64,000 bases of DNA from Sphingobacterium sp. GVS05A (GTDB taxonomy: Bacteria; Bacteroidota; Bacteroidia; Sphingobacteriales; Sphingobacteriaceae), in contig NZ_JAHXYR010000007.1 of the NCBI RefSeq assembly GCF_019969845.1, positions 338,547-402,546 on the forward strand, in the 5' to 3' direction. The translations under genes were made by a program, and so were the position numbers. The notes below the pieces were generated by a model. That model was not told the DNA's origin, ran no database searches, and was given only the letters and a program-made list of their open reading frames with translations. Below, piece after piece: positions 37,192 through 45,582 of this stretch (its first letter is position 1; each line of letters begins with the position of its first letter).

Positions 37192-39558
37192 TTATTCGTC
37201 TCTGAGTGTCTTGGTCGGATTGGCTATCGCTGCTTTAAAAGCTTGTGAGCTAATCGTTAATAAGGCTATTATTATTGCAGATAGACCACTCAATACAAAG
37301 ACTGTCCAAGAAATAGCAATATGATGTGCATAATCTGCGAGCCATTTGTTCATGAAAATCCAGGCAATCGGGAATGCAATGATACAGGAGATACCAATAA
37401 GGATAATAAATTCGCGATTGAGCATCTGAATAAGACCAGAAACGGAGGCACCGAGGACTTTACGTATACTGATCTCTTTGGCACGTTGTTCTGTCGCAAA
37501 GGCGGCTAAACCAAATAGGCCTAAGCATGAAATAATAATGGATATAATCGCAAATACGCTGGATAGCTGTTGTATAAAAAGTTCAGCCTGAAATTTGCTA
37601 TTGAAGGTTTCATCCAAAAATTTGTAATCGAATGGAAATCCGGGATTATTTTTTACAATAATCTTTTCAATTTGCTGAATAGCTTGTGGGAGGTCAATCC
37701 CTGCTTTTGTCCGGATATTCAATAGGCCGTTCTCTCTGACCAGGGGAATAAATAACATCGGATCTGGATCGGCATATACGTTGTTATAAACAAAGTTTTT
37801 GACGACTCCGGCAATCGTGTAATTTTCTTCGCCGTAATTAAGGATACTACCCACTACATGACCATCTTTGCGGATTAATTTAGCAAGGGTTTCATTAATA
37901 AGAACCGAAGTGCTATCACCTAGTAAGTTGGAGTGGAAGTTTCTTCCATCAAACATTTTAAGATCTAATGCTGGTACTAAGCCTTCATCTGCACGCAACA
38001 TTCCGATCAGAATACTCGTGTTGGGATCTTTTCCTTCCCAATTGAAACCAGAGGTATTATTGTAAATGTTGAGAATACTCACATCACTGACGCCAACCTG
38101 CTCCACCAGCCCGGTTGCGATGAGCTGGTTTTTGATCAGGGGAAGATGTTTGGCCATGTCCCCTTGTAATGCAGTGGTCAATACTTGGCTCTTGTCAAAA
38201 CCCAGGTCTTTATTTTTGTTATGTTGTATTTGCTGATAAATGATAATCGTACAAATGATCAGTACAACTGATGTGGTATACTGTAGCACAACCAATCCCT
38301 TGCGGATAAGACTTCCGGTGCCAGCTTTCTGCTTTGCTCCTTTGATCGTCGATAGTGGTTTAAAAGCAGAAAGAAAGAATGCGGGATAGCTTCCTGCAAA
38401 TAGTCCGCATATTAAAGTAATTGTGATAACAAAAGCAAGATGCATCGGTTTTAATAAATCGACCTGAAGGTCTTGGCCAATCATGGTATTAAATGGACGA
38501 ATACAAATATAGACCAATAAAATAGCAACTAATGAGGAAATAGAGGCTAGGACCAATGATTCTGCAAGAAATTGTCCGATCAACGATTGACGACTTGCAC
38601 CAACAACTTTGCGCATACCGACTTCTTTTGATCTTTTTTCGGATCTGGCGGTAGCGAGATTCATAAAATTGATACAGGCAATCAGCAAAACGATCCAAGC
38701 AATAATGGTGAACAGACGAATATTTTTTAAGCTTCCTTCTTTCTCATTTCCACTGTTATCAAAACGGTTATGCGTAATCCATCTTTCCATTGGATAGAGG
38801 AAGTTTTGTGAAAAAGTAACCTCACCATTGGTTCTGTTTTTGACGTAGTTCATTAGCTGTTTGTTGATTTGATCAACATTTGAATTGCCTTCAACCTGAA
38901 TCAAAGTCTGGATACCATTATTGTCCCATCTGGTCAGCCAGTCTTGGGTAGCCTCAAATTTTTTGAAGGGAATTAACCATTGAAATTCATAACTACTATT
39001 TTTAGGGAGGTCTTTTGTAATGGCTGAAACGATGTAAAGGTCCTTGTTATTGGTTTTCACTGTTTTGCCTAGAGCTGGTTGGTTACCAAATAATTTTTTC
39101 GCACCAGATTCTGATAAAATGATGTTATCTACTTTGTCAAACGCAGTCTTAGGATCTCCCTCCATAAATTCAAGGGAAAGCACATCCGCAACGGTCGCAT
39201 CAGCATATAGCCCATTTTGAAATAAATTGTTATCACCAACAGAGAATAACATTGGGCTATTCCATGTCATACGTACTGCATGTTTAATGCCCGGAATCTC
39301 TTTCGCTATATTTTGTGCCAGGGGACCGGGGGTTGATTCGAACACAAAGGTTGCGCCATCATAGGTCTGTTTTGACTTGACGATGTAGATATCCTTTTTG
39401 TTGGGGAAGTTATCGTTATAACTTAACTGATTTTCTACCCATAAAAAGATCAACGATGCCGCTGCAATGCCAATCGCTAACCCAAAAATATTGAGAAAGC
39501 TATAACCTTTGGTTTTCCAAAGGTTTCGAAAGGCTGTTTTTATAAAGTTCTTTATCAT
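37192..39558 (-). CDS. ABC3/FtsX permease, next to HlyD and ATPase
   Basis: 788 aa, starting MIKNFIKTAFRNLWKTKGYS. NFMNLATARSEKRSKEVGMR precedes the first coupling motif KEVGMRKVVGAS; the second is KEISIRKVLGASVSGL. The C-terminus is NPTKTLRDE. Lying between the HlyD-like gene (88 bp upstream) and the ATPase (86 bp downstream), it forms with them the minimal MacAB-like set and is the best candidate for the core permease of the pump. Confidence 0.94.
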   Translation of the reverse strand: MIKNFIKTAFRNLWKTKGYSFLNIFGLAIGIAAASLIFLWVENQLSYNDNFPNKKDIYIVKSKQTYDGATFVFESTPGPLAQNIAKEIPGIKHAVRMTWNSPMLFSVGDNNLFQNGLYADATVADVLSLEFMEGDPKTAFDKVDNIILSESGAKKLFGNQPALGKTVKTNNKDLYIVSAITKDLPKNSSYEFQWLIPFKKFEATQDWLTRWDNNGIQTLIQVEGNSNVDQINKQLMNYVKNRTNGEVTFSQNFLYPMERWITHNRFDNSGNEKEGSLKNIRLFTIIAWIVLLIACINFMNLATARSEKRSKEVGMRKVVGASRQSLIGQFLAESLVLASISSLVAILLVYICIRPFNTMIGQDLQVDLLKPMHLAFVITITLICGLFAGSYPAFFLSAFKPLSTIKGAKQKAGTGSLIRKGLVVLQYTTSVVLIICTIIIYQQIQHNKNKDLGFDKSQVLTTALQGDMAKHLPLIKNQLIATGLVEQVGVSDVSILNIYNNTSGFNWEGKDPNTSILIGMLRADEGLVPALDLKMFDGRNFHSNLLGDSTSVLINETLAKLIRKDGHVVGSILNYGEENYTIAGVVKNFVYNNVYADPDPMLFIPLVRENGLLNIRTKAGIDLPQAIQQIEKIIVKNNPGFPFDYKFLDETFNSKFQAELFIQQLSSVFAIISIIISCLGLFGLAAFATEQRAKEISIRKVLGASVSGLIQMLNREFIILIGISCIIAFPIAWIFMNKWLADYAHHIAISWTVFVLSGLSAIIIALLTISSQAFKAAIANPTKTLRDE

Positions 39559-39646
39559 CGTGGTATTGTGTAATTGGTTTTGCTTATTCGGATTTTGCTT
39601 AAATAAGCCAGAGGTACCCCGCTGGCTTTATTTTGTCAATTTAAAC

Positions 39647-40900
39647 TTACCTTTTAATACTTAATTCCTGTACTTTATCATATGTTTCGTAGCTTGATAC
39701 GACTACCTTGTCTCCTGGTTGTAACCCTTTGATTACTTCATAGTATTCTGGATTCTGTCTGCCCAGTTGGATGTCAACACGATAGGCTGTATTTCCGTTT
39801 TTATCGAGTTTGAAGATCCAGTTGCCACCGGTCTGTTGATAGAAACCGCCTTTAGCTAATAACAATGCTTTTGTTTCATCACTTAGGGCGAGACGTATCT
39901 GCAAAGTCTGTCCACGGCGGATTCCTTTGGGTACTTCATTGATAAATTCCATATCGACTTGAAAGCGGCCATTGGTTACCTGTGTGTATACCTTTTTAAT
40001 GCGAAGCTTGTAGGTTTTGTCACCAATGGAAAATTCGCCCTGAAGATCTGGGAAAATACGGTTGATATAATGCTCGTCAATATCAGCACGTATTTTAAAT
40101 CCAGTCAATACATCGATCTGTCCCAAGCGTTCGCCCGCATTTTTGTTCTGTCCAATTTCGGCATCAAAAGCGGTTAACTGACCATCTACAGGTGACCGCA
40201 CAATGAGGTCACCGATTTTCCGTTTCATTAATTCCAATGCACTTTGTGTACGTTGGTAAGTCTGTTTGTCCTGATTGGTTTTCTGAGCGTTGGATATTTC
40301 GTCTTGTTTTAGGATCTGTTTCGTTAGATTGACCCGTTCCTTTTGGTAATTATATTCATTTTTTGATTTTTCAAATTCCTGTGATCCAATGGCCTTTTCG
40401 TTAAGCAATTTCTGATTTAAACGATAGATCCGCTCCGCCTCTCTAAAAGCCTGTTCGACATCTGCCATCTGGTTACGGTTGTTAATAGATGCTTGTTGTG
40501 CATTGGTCTGTGCGATTTGCGACTGTGTCAAAAGGTTCAGTACCTGAGTTTCCTGTTGAACTAATGTGAGCTCCTGATCTGTATTGGATAGACGCATAAT
40601 CGGATCACCTTTTTTTAAGACAGTACCATCTTCAACAAATTTTTCCTCCACACGACCACCTACAGATGCATCGAGATAGATGCTGCTGATCGGAAGCACT
40701 GTACCATTGATTGGAATGAATTCCTGAAAGCTACCATTTTTTATTTCGACAATAGAGATACGGTCAGCTTCTACGTTTAACTTGCTTTTTCCTGAGGTAA
40801 AGTAAAAGCTCGCCCCGATTAAACCAACTATGCCCGCAATCCCCGCAATGGTCATGATACGTTTGCTATTCCACTTCTTCTTTTCTAAAGGTCTGTCCAT
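39647..40900 (-). CDS. HlyD/MacA-like periplasmic membrane-fusion protein
   Basis: 417 aa. One N-terminal membrane segment (about 14-36) after basic residues anchors it in the inner membrane. The lipoyl-like half-domains are split by a long Q/N-rich alpha-helical hairpin at about 105-225 that would dock on TolC, and IVRSPVDGQLTAFDAEIGQ at about 235-255 is the second lipoyl half. A beta-barrel domain and a membrane-proximal domain (GLQPGDKVVVSS) follow. In this family the protein bridges an inner-membrane permease and a TolC duct. It is the first gene of the P4 unit and divergent from the TolC-like gene. No second membrane-fusion protein is visible in the window. Confidence 0.95.
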   Translation of the reverse strand: MDRPLEKKKWNSKRIMTIAGIAGIVGLIGASFYFTSGKSKLNVEADRISIVEIKNGSFQEFIPINGTVLPISSIYLDASVGGRVEEKFVEDGTVLKKGDPIMRLSNTDQELTLVQQETQVLNLLTQSQIAQTNAQQASINNRNQMADVEQAFREAERIYRLNQKLLNEKAIGSQEFEKSKNEYNYQKERVNLTKQILKQDEISNAQKTNQDKQTYQRTQSALELMKRKIGDLIVRSPVDGQLTAFDAEIGQNKNAGERLGQIDVLTGFKIRADIDEHYINRIFPDLQGEFSIGDKTYKLRIKKVYTQVTNGRFQVDMEFINEVPKGIRRGQTLQIRLALSDETKALLLAKGGFYQQTGGNWIFKLDKNGNTAYRVDIQLGRQNPEYYEVIKGLQPGDKVVVSSYETYDKVQELSIKR

Positions 40901-40925
40901 AATTTAATATCAATTTGCTATGTAA

Positions 40926-40942
40926 CTATGAAAGCTGTGCCA
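40926..40942 (-). promoter_or_regulatory. Sigma-54-like promoter P4 (HlyD-permease-ATPase operon)
   Basis: Minus-strand TGGCACAGCTTTCATAG has a perfect -24 element (TGGCAC) but a weak -12 (TCAT instead of TTGC/TTGA). Support comes mainly from position: the nearest activator pair begins 54 bp upstream, as at the other four promoters, and the predicted start is a few bases before the ATG region of the HlyD-like gene. Confidence 0.52.
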
Positions 40943-40995
40943 ATAATTTAACGTATTGATTTTTAGTTGTTTATTTTACGTATACCACTGTTCGG

Positions 40996-41032
40996 TGTTC
41001 GATAGCGGACACTTCATGTACGATGGCGTACA
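40996..41032. promoter_or_regulatory. Activator-site pair (UAS) serving P4
   Basis: TGTTCG-ATAG-CGGACA at 40996-41011 and TGTACG-ATGG-CGTACA at 41017-41032, 21 bp apart. They lie in the divergent region between the HlyD-like and TolC-like genes, on the HlyD side. Confidence 0.77.
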
Positions 41033-41095
41033 GCCTTGGTCTAATCTATGTTTTTTGCCGTTTATTTTTATTGTGTTTTAATAGGATTGTGTGGG

Positions 41096-41133
41096 TGTTC
41101 AATATCGGACAGTTAATTGTACGAACTTGGACA
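41096..41133. promoter_or_regulatory. Activator-site pair (UAS) serving P5
   Basis: TGTTCA-ATAT-CGGACA at 41096-41111 and TGTACG-AACT-TGGACA at 41118-41133, 22 bp apart. They are the TolC-side partner of the P4 pair, so the divergent region carries four sites in all. Confidence 0.75.
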
Positions 41134-41185
41134 TTGATCGTTCGTGGTTTTGTGTATATTGTTGATAATCAGAAATTTTATTGTT

Positions 41186-41200
41186 TGGCATGGGGATGGT
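41186..41200 (+). promoter_or_regulatory. Sigma-54-like promoter P5 (TolC-regulator-kinase operon)
   Basis: TGGCATGGGGATGGT has a good -24 (TGGCAT) and GT at -12, ten bases apart. It starts 53 bp after the activator pair. The predicted transcription start at about 41211 leaves a leader of some 14 nt before the ATG at 41225. Confidence 0.55.
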
Positions 41201-41224
41201 CTGCTTGGAAAACAAAAAGTGGAT

Positions 41225-42607
41225 ATGAAGAGAATCTATATATATAGTACATTGTGTTTTTTGCTGACTTATATGAAAGTTGACGCACAGCAGACTGAAC
41301 AAGGAACAGGTGAGAAGGATGTTGTAAAAGTAGAAACCGCCGTTAACGGAGATAAGCAGGAATCAAAACGCAGCTTGGCCGAATGTATCCAATTGGCGAT
41401 AAAAGCCAATCCTACATTATTACAAAATGAATTAGCTGTTAGGCGTGCGGAGGTGAATCTTTCGCAAGCCAAATCGAATCGATTGCCTGATTTAAATGGA
41501 CGTTTAGGCCATAGCCTTACTTCAGGACGTTCGGTTGATAATGCGACAAATCAGTATATTACTAGAAATAACTCATCTGGAAATTTTGGGTTGGATGCTA
41601 GTGTACCCGTTTTTAATGGATTTCGCATATTGAATGATATTCGGATGCGGGCGGATGCGAAAACGGCTGGAAAGCTTGAATTTGATTCGCAGGTCAACGC
41701 GTTGAAACTGGATGTTATTACGGCTTATATTCAAGTGTTAACAGCACAAGATGTGTTGAAGCAATCGGAGATGCAGACAGAGGTCACACGTGAACAGGTA
41801 CGTCGTGCAGAATCTATGCAAAAGGAAGGAGCAATTAATCCCGGTGATTATTTTGATCTGAAAGGACAACTTGCTAACGATATCAATATGATCGAAAGCA
41901 ATAAACAGAGACATTATACGAACCGTGTAAAGTTGGCCGGGTTTTTAAATGTAGACGAGGCACAATTGGGCGATTTACAAGCATTGGAATTAAAAGCTGA
42001 TGCACAAGAATTGGAGGCTACAGCACTTTATAAATTGGCAACGGAGAGCCTACCAGATATTCCTGCACTGGAATGGAGGATTAAGGCTGCCGAAAAGAAT
42101 ATCAAAATAGCACAATCATCTTATTGGCCTTCTTTATCTTTAAACGGTGGGTTGAGCTCGAATTATTCCAAAAATGTAACGACAGGAGGTTATTGGTATC
42201 AGATGAAAAATAATCTTGGAAAGGCTGTATCATTAAATCTTTCAATCCCTGTTTTTAACAGATTTAAGGTTAAGAATGATGTTAAACTGGCTAAATTGGA
42301 TTTGGAATCGAGTAAACTTCAACGCGAGATTGCGCTGAATAATTTAAGGGCCGAAACTGCGAATGCGGTTTTTAACCTGCAAAATGCCAGCAATACGATC
42401 ACGCAATTGCAGGAGCAAAATACAAATTATGCTGAATCATTTCGTATCGCTAAGGTTGTCTTTGAATTGGGAAATAGTAATTCAGTCATATTTTTAACTG
42501 CAAAGACAAAATATGATAATAGCCAGATCCAATTGGTTGTCAAGCAGTATGAGTGGTTGCTACAAAAATATATCAATGATTATTACGCAGGCTCGTTAAA
42601 TTTATAG
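41225..42607 (+). CDS. TolC-like outer-membrane efflux protein
   Basis: 460 aa from the ATG at 41225, which gives a clear signal peptide (MKRIYIYSTLCFLLTY, then MKVDAQ). The longer open frame from 41144 begins before the predicted promoter P5 start and lacks a signal peptide. Two OEP repeats are visible: LAECIQLAIKANPTLLQNEL with the SQAKSNRLPDLNG stretch, and a second half with LPDIPALEWRIKAAEKNIKI and SYWPSLSLNGGLS. The C-terminal segment is rich in the long helices of the TolC tunnel. It would form the outer-membrane exit duct for the HlyD/ABC permease complex. It leads the P5 operon and is 16-31 bp before the response-regulator start. Confidence 0.94.
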   Translation: MKRIYIYSTLCFLLTYMKVDAQQTEQGTGEKDVVKVETAVNGDKQESKRSLAECIQLAIKANPTLLQNELAVRRAEVNLSQAKSNRLPDLNGRLGHSLTSGRSVDNATNQYITRNNSSGNFGLDASVPVFNGFRILNDIRMRADAKTAGKLEFDSQVNALKLDVITAYIQVLTAQDVLKQSEMQTEVTREQVRRAESMQKEGAINPGDYFDLKGQLANDINMIESNKQRHYTNRVKLAGFLNVDEAQLGDLQALELKADAQELEATALYKLATESLPDIPALEWRIKAAEKNIKIAQSSYWPSLSLNGGLSSNYSKNVTTGGYWYQMKNNLGKAVSLNLSIPVFNRFKVKNDVKLAKLDLESSKLQREIALNNLRAETANAVFNLQNASNTITQLQEQNTNYAESFRIAKVVFELGNSNSVIFLTAKTKYDNSQIQLVVKQYEWLLQKYINDYYAGSLNL

Positions 42608-42638
42608 TTATCTTAGTGTCTGAATGAAGCCAGGGAAT

Positions 42639-44000
42639 ATGAAAAAAGCATCTATTTTAGTAGTCGACGATGACCAAGATTTACTTACAGCAGCAAGGAT
42701 CTTGCTAAAACCTAAAGTCAGCCATGTTCAGGTCGAATCTAATCCAGAGAACCTGATTGTGCATTTGGAGAAAATGCCTTATGACCTTGTGCTTCTGGAT
42801 ATGAATTTCAAAAGCACAATTAATACCGGAAATGAGGGGTTATATTGGTTGTCGCGGATTAAGGAAAAATTTCCGCAGGTTCATGTGATTATGATCACTG
42901 CCTATGGTGCGGTGGATCTGGCTGTAAAATCGCTGAAACAGGGTGCCGCTGATTTCGTGGTCAAGCCTTGGGAAAACGAGCATCTGTTGGCAACAATTGA
43001 AAGTACACTTGCTGAATCAAAAAATAAAGAGAAGAAAAATAAGAGTTCGCTGTTACGCTCCAGTAATAGCCCGGATCTGATCGGTAGCTCGGTGGTCATG
43101 GACGAACTGCAATATAAGCTTGAGAAAATAGCACCAACGGATGCCAATATCTTGATCTTGGGTGAAAATGGTACCGGTAAGGATTTGATTGCACAGGCTA
43201 TTCAACGGCGCTCGTTGCGATCGGATCAGGTCTATGTGAAAGTAGACGTAGGTGCATTGACGGAGACTTTGTTTGAAAGTGAACTTTTCGGCTATAAAAA
43301 AGGGGCATTCACAGATGCACGGGAAGACCGTCAGGGACGTTTTGAAGCGGCAAACGGAGGAACGTTGTTTCTGGACGAAATCGGAAATATCTCCTTACAG
43401 CAACAGGCCAAACTATTGACTGTACTGCAAAATCGACAAGTTACACCGCTGGGCTCTTACCAACCGATACCTGTGGATATACGCCTAATCTCCGCAACAA
43501 ATGTATCCCTTAAACACTTGGCTGACGAAAGCCGTTTTCGGAAGGATCTGATTTATCGGATCAATACCGTGGAAATTCAGGTTCCTCCTTTACGGGATAG
43601 GGGAGAAGATATTAGACTATTGGCGGCACATTTTCTGGATATCTATGCGAAGAAGTACAATAAACGGATAGAAGGATTTGAACCGGATGCCATAAAAAAG
43701 CTCTTTGCTTACCACTTTCCCGGAAATGTGCGTGAGTTGCAATACAGTATCGAACGGGCTGTTATCATGGCCGATCAAGTAAGTATTGCTGGAAATGATC
43801 TGTTTTTCTCTCCTATTGAGCAGCAAGCAGAACAGGTCGTTGTTGAATCCGTTCCTAGCAGTCAAAATCTGGAAGAGTTGGAGCGAAAAGCCATTAAGTC
43901 GGCCATCGAACGTTATAATGGAAATATAAGTAAGGCAGCAAAGGAACTGGGGCTTACCCGTGCGGCACTCTATAGGCGTTTGGAGAAATACGATATCTAG
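42639..44000 (+). CDS. Sigma-54-dependent response regulator (receiver-AAA+-Fis HTH)
   Basis: 453 aa from the ATG at 42639, where AGGGA stands 3-7 nt upstream; an in-frame ATG at 42624 adds 5 residues. Numbering here is from 42624. The receiver domain has the acidic pocket D15-D16-D17, the phosphoacceptor D59 (LVLLDMNF) and K114 (VVKPWE). The AAA+ domain has Walker A GENGTGKD at 180-187, the sigma-54 contact loop GAFTDA at 227-232 and Walker B GGTLFLDE at 245-252. The Fis-type helix-turn-helix at about 428-458 includes NISKAAKELGLTRAALYRRL. The intact GAFTDA means it should open sigma-54 promoters. With five activator-site pairs and -24/-12 promoters in the same locus, it is the likely regulator of all of them, including its own operon. 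Confidence 0.95.
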   Translation: MKKASILVVDDDQDLLTAARILLKPKVSHVQVESNPENLIVHLEKMPYDLVLLDMNFKSTINTGNEGLYWLSRIKEKFPQVHVIMITAYGAVDLAVKSLKQGAADFVVKPWENEHLLATIESTLAESKNKEKKNKSSLLRSSNSPDLIGSSVVMDELQYKLEKIAPTDANILILGENGTGKDLIAQAIQRRSLRSDQVYVKVDVGALTETLFESELFGYKKGAFTDAREDRQGRFEAANGGTLFLDEIGNISLQQQAKLLTVLQNRQVTPLGSYQPIPVDIRLISATNVSLKHLADESRFRKDLIYRINTVEIQVPPLRDRGEDIRLLAAHFLDIYAKKYNKRIEGFEPDAIKKLFAYHFPGNVRELQYSIERAVIMADQVSIAGNDLFFSPIEQQAEQVVVESVPSSQNLEELERKAIKSAIERYNGNISKAAKELGLTRAALYRRLEKYDI

Positions 44001-44003
44001 TCT

Positions 44004-45323
44004 ATGAGACATGGAAAGATTTTAAATGTAATTAAGATTATTTTGCTGTTGGTAGCTGCGGTTGTGGGTGCCTACCTCTTAATGAAGCGTGAGTATGTAC
44101 AAGCGTCTTTGATCTTTTGTATTATGCTCTATCTTGGCTTTAATCTATATGCCCAGTATAATTTTTTGGAGAGACAACTTGTGGAATTTGCTGAGGCAGT
44201 TAAATATCGCGATTTCACACGACGTTTTTTGGTGAAAAACCCAAAATCGGTTGAGGGACAGCTTTTTCTCGCTTTTAATCAAATTAACGAAACGTATAAG
44301 GAAATTAACATTAAACAGGAGATACAGCATCAGTACCTTGATCGTGTTATCAATATGCTTAACTCGGCTATTATCTTTTATGAAATGGATACGGGAAAAG
44401 TAATGTGGGTGAATGATGCCTTCAAACAGCTTTTTCATCTACCACACCTGGGGAATATTGCCGGCTTAAAAAAGAAAAATCCTGACCTTTATGAAAAGAC
44501 CATGTTACTCGATAATGGGCGGCAACAAATGGAGTCTATTCAATCAAGTAAAGGAAAAATAAAATTGTTAATTCAGAGTTCTAGTTTTGAAACACAAGAT
44601 GCTATATTTCGCATTGTCGTTTATCAAAATATCAACGAGGCTATTGACGAGACGGAGACAAAGGCCTGGCATAAATTATTGCGTGTACTGACACATGAGA
44701 TCATGAATTCTATCGCGCCGATCAGTTCGTTGGCTGAAACACTCAACGGCCGTTTGGATCATTTCAGGGGACATGAGGACATTGATGATTTAAAAACTGG
44801 TATATCTACCATCAAACGTCGAAGCGAGGGGCTTTTACATTTTGCAAAAAGCTACCGCATGATCAACAAAGTGGATCAACCACGGGTGGCTCCGATTCAG
44901 GTTTCCCAATTATTTGAACATATCTATCAGTTGCTCGAGCCAACGTTAATTCAGAAAAATATTGATGTTGATATCATCTTAAAGAATACCCGGTTGGTAC
45001 TGTATGCTGATGTCAACTTGATTGAGCAAGTTATTATCAATCTGATGCTAAATGCCATTGATGCAGTAAAGACCAGGGAGGAAGCTTATATCAGCTTGTC
45101 TGCACTGGAAATTGACGGAAGTGTGCAGATTCGTATCGAAGATAATGGTTCGGGGATTCCCGCTGATCTCCAGGAACAGATATTTACACCTTTTTTTACA
45201 ACAAAGAAAACGGGAACAGGGGTTGGTCTGACCCTGAGCAAGCAAATTATGTTGCTGCATAAGGGTACGATCTTTCTCAATAGTATTGAGGGGGAGGGGA
45301 GTGCTTTTATACTCCAATTTTAG
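44004..45323 (+). CDS. Membrane sensor histidine kinase with PAS domain, partner of the sigma-54 regulator
   Basis: 439 aa. Two membrane helices at about 7-27 and 34-51 bracket only a few residues, so there is almost no extracytoplasmic sensor; the signal must be membrane or cytoplasmic. A PAS-like domain follows at about 110-210. The H-box is LTHEIMNSIAPISSLAE with H231. The catalytic ATPase region shows the N-box NLMLNAIDAV at about 348-357, DNGSGIP and GTGVGLTLS. The layout is that of the NtrY/NtrB class that pairs with NtrC-type regulators. It starts 3 bp after the regulator's stop, so the two are translated together. Confidence 0.95.
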   Translation: MRHGKILNVIKIILLLVAAVVGAYLLMKREYVQASLIFCIMLYLGFNLYAQYNFLERQLVEFAEAVKYRDFTRRFLVKNPKSVEGQLFLAFNQINETYKEINIKQEIQHQYLDRVINMLNSAIIFYEMDTGKVMWVNDAFKQLFHLPHLGNIAGLKKKNPDLYEKTMLLDNGRQQMESIQSSKGKIKLLIQSSSFETQDAIFRIVVYQNINEAIDETETKAWHKLLRVLTHEIMNSIAPISSLAETLNGRLDHFRGHEDIDDLKTGISTIKRRSEGLLHFAKSYRMINKVDQPRVAPIQVSQLFEHIYQLLEPTLIQKNIDVDIILKNTRLVLYADVNLIEQVIINLMLNAIDAVKTREEAYISLSALEIDGSVQIRIEDNGSGIPADLQEQIFTPFFTTKKTGTGVGLTLSKQIMLLHKGTIFLNSIEGEGSAFILQF

Positions 45324-45582
45324 CGTATCATCTCAGTTACACTATATTTTTTACAGCCTTTCTCTGTATCCCGAATAGGGTTAAAATGACTTGTTCATGT
45401 CTTTGCGCTTGAATGTTCCATGTGAAATAATTAGTAAAAGCGGTATTGTGGTGTGTAAAACTAAGGTCAACTATTCTGGATTCTGAGTGAAATGATTTTA
45501 TAGGATTGTAGTTGATGAAATACTACTACAGAGTGAGAATTTAATTGTATATCAGGGTAAATTTTTCGATGTTTGCAGCAAA
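45324..45582. other. Intergenic stretch without recognised gene
   Basis: 259 bp between the kinase stop and the next start. I see no clear terminator hairpin, tRNA or open frame. A short A/T-rich region precedes the ATG at 45583. Confidence 0.5.

Noticed and set aside
1..39558. Assembly artefact as an explanation of the permease array
   Set aside because: The copies differ in length, periplasmic domains, intergenic sequence and motifs; no stretch long enough to indicate collapsed or duplicated contigs was seen by eye.
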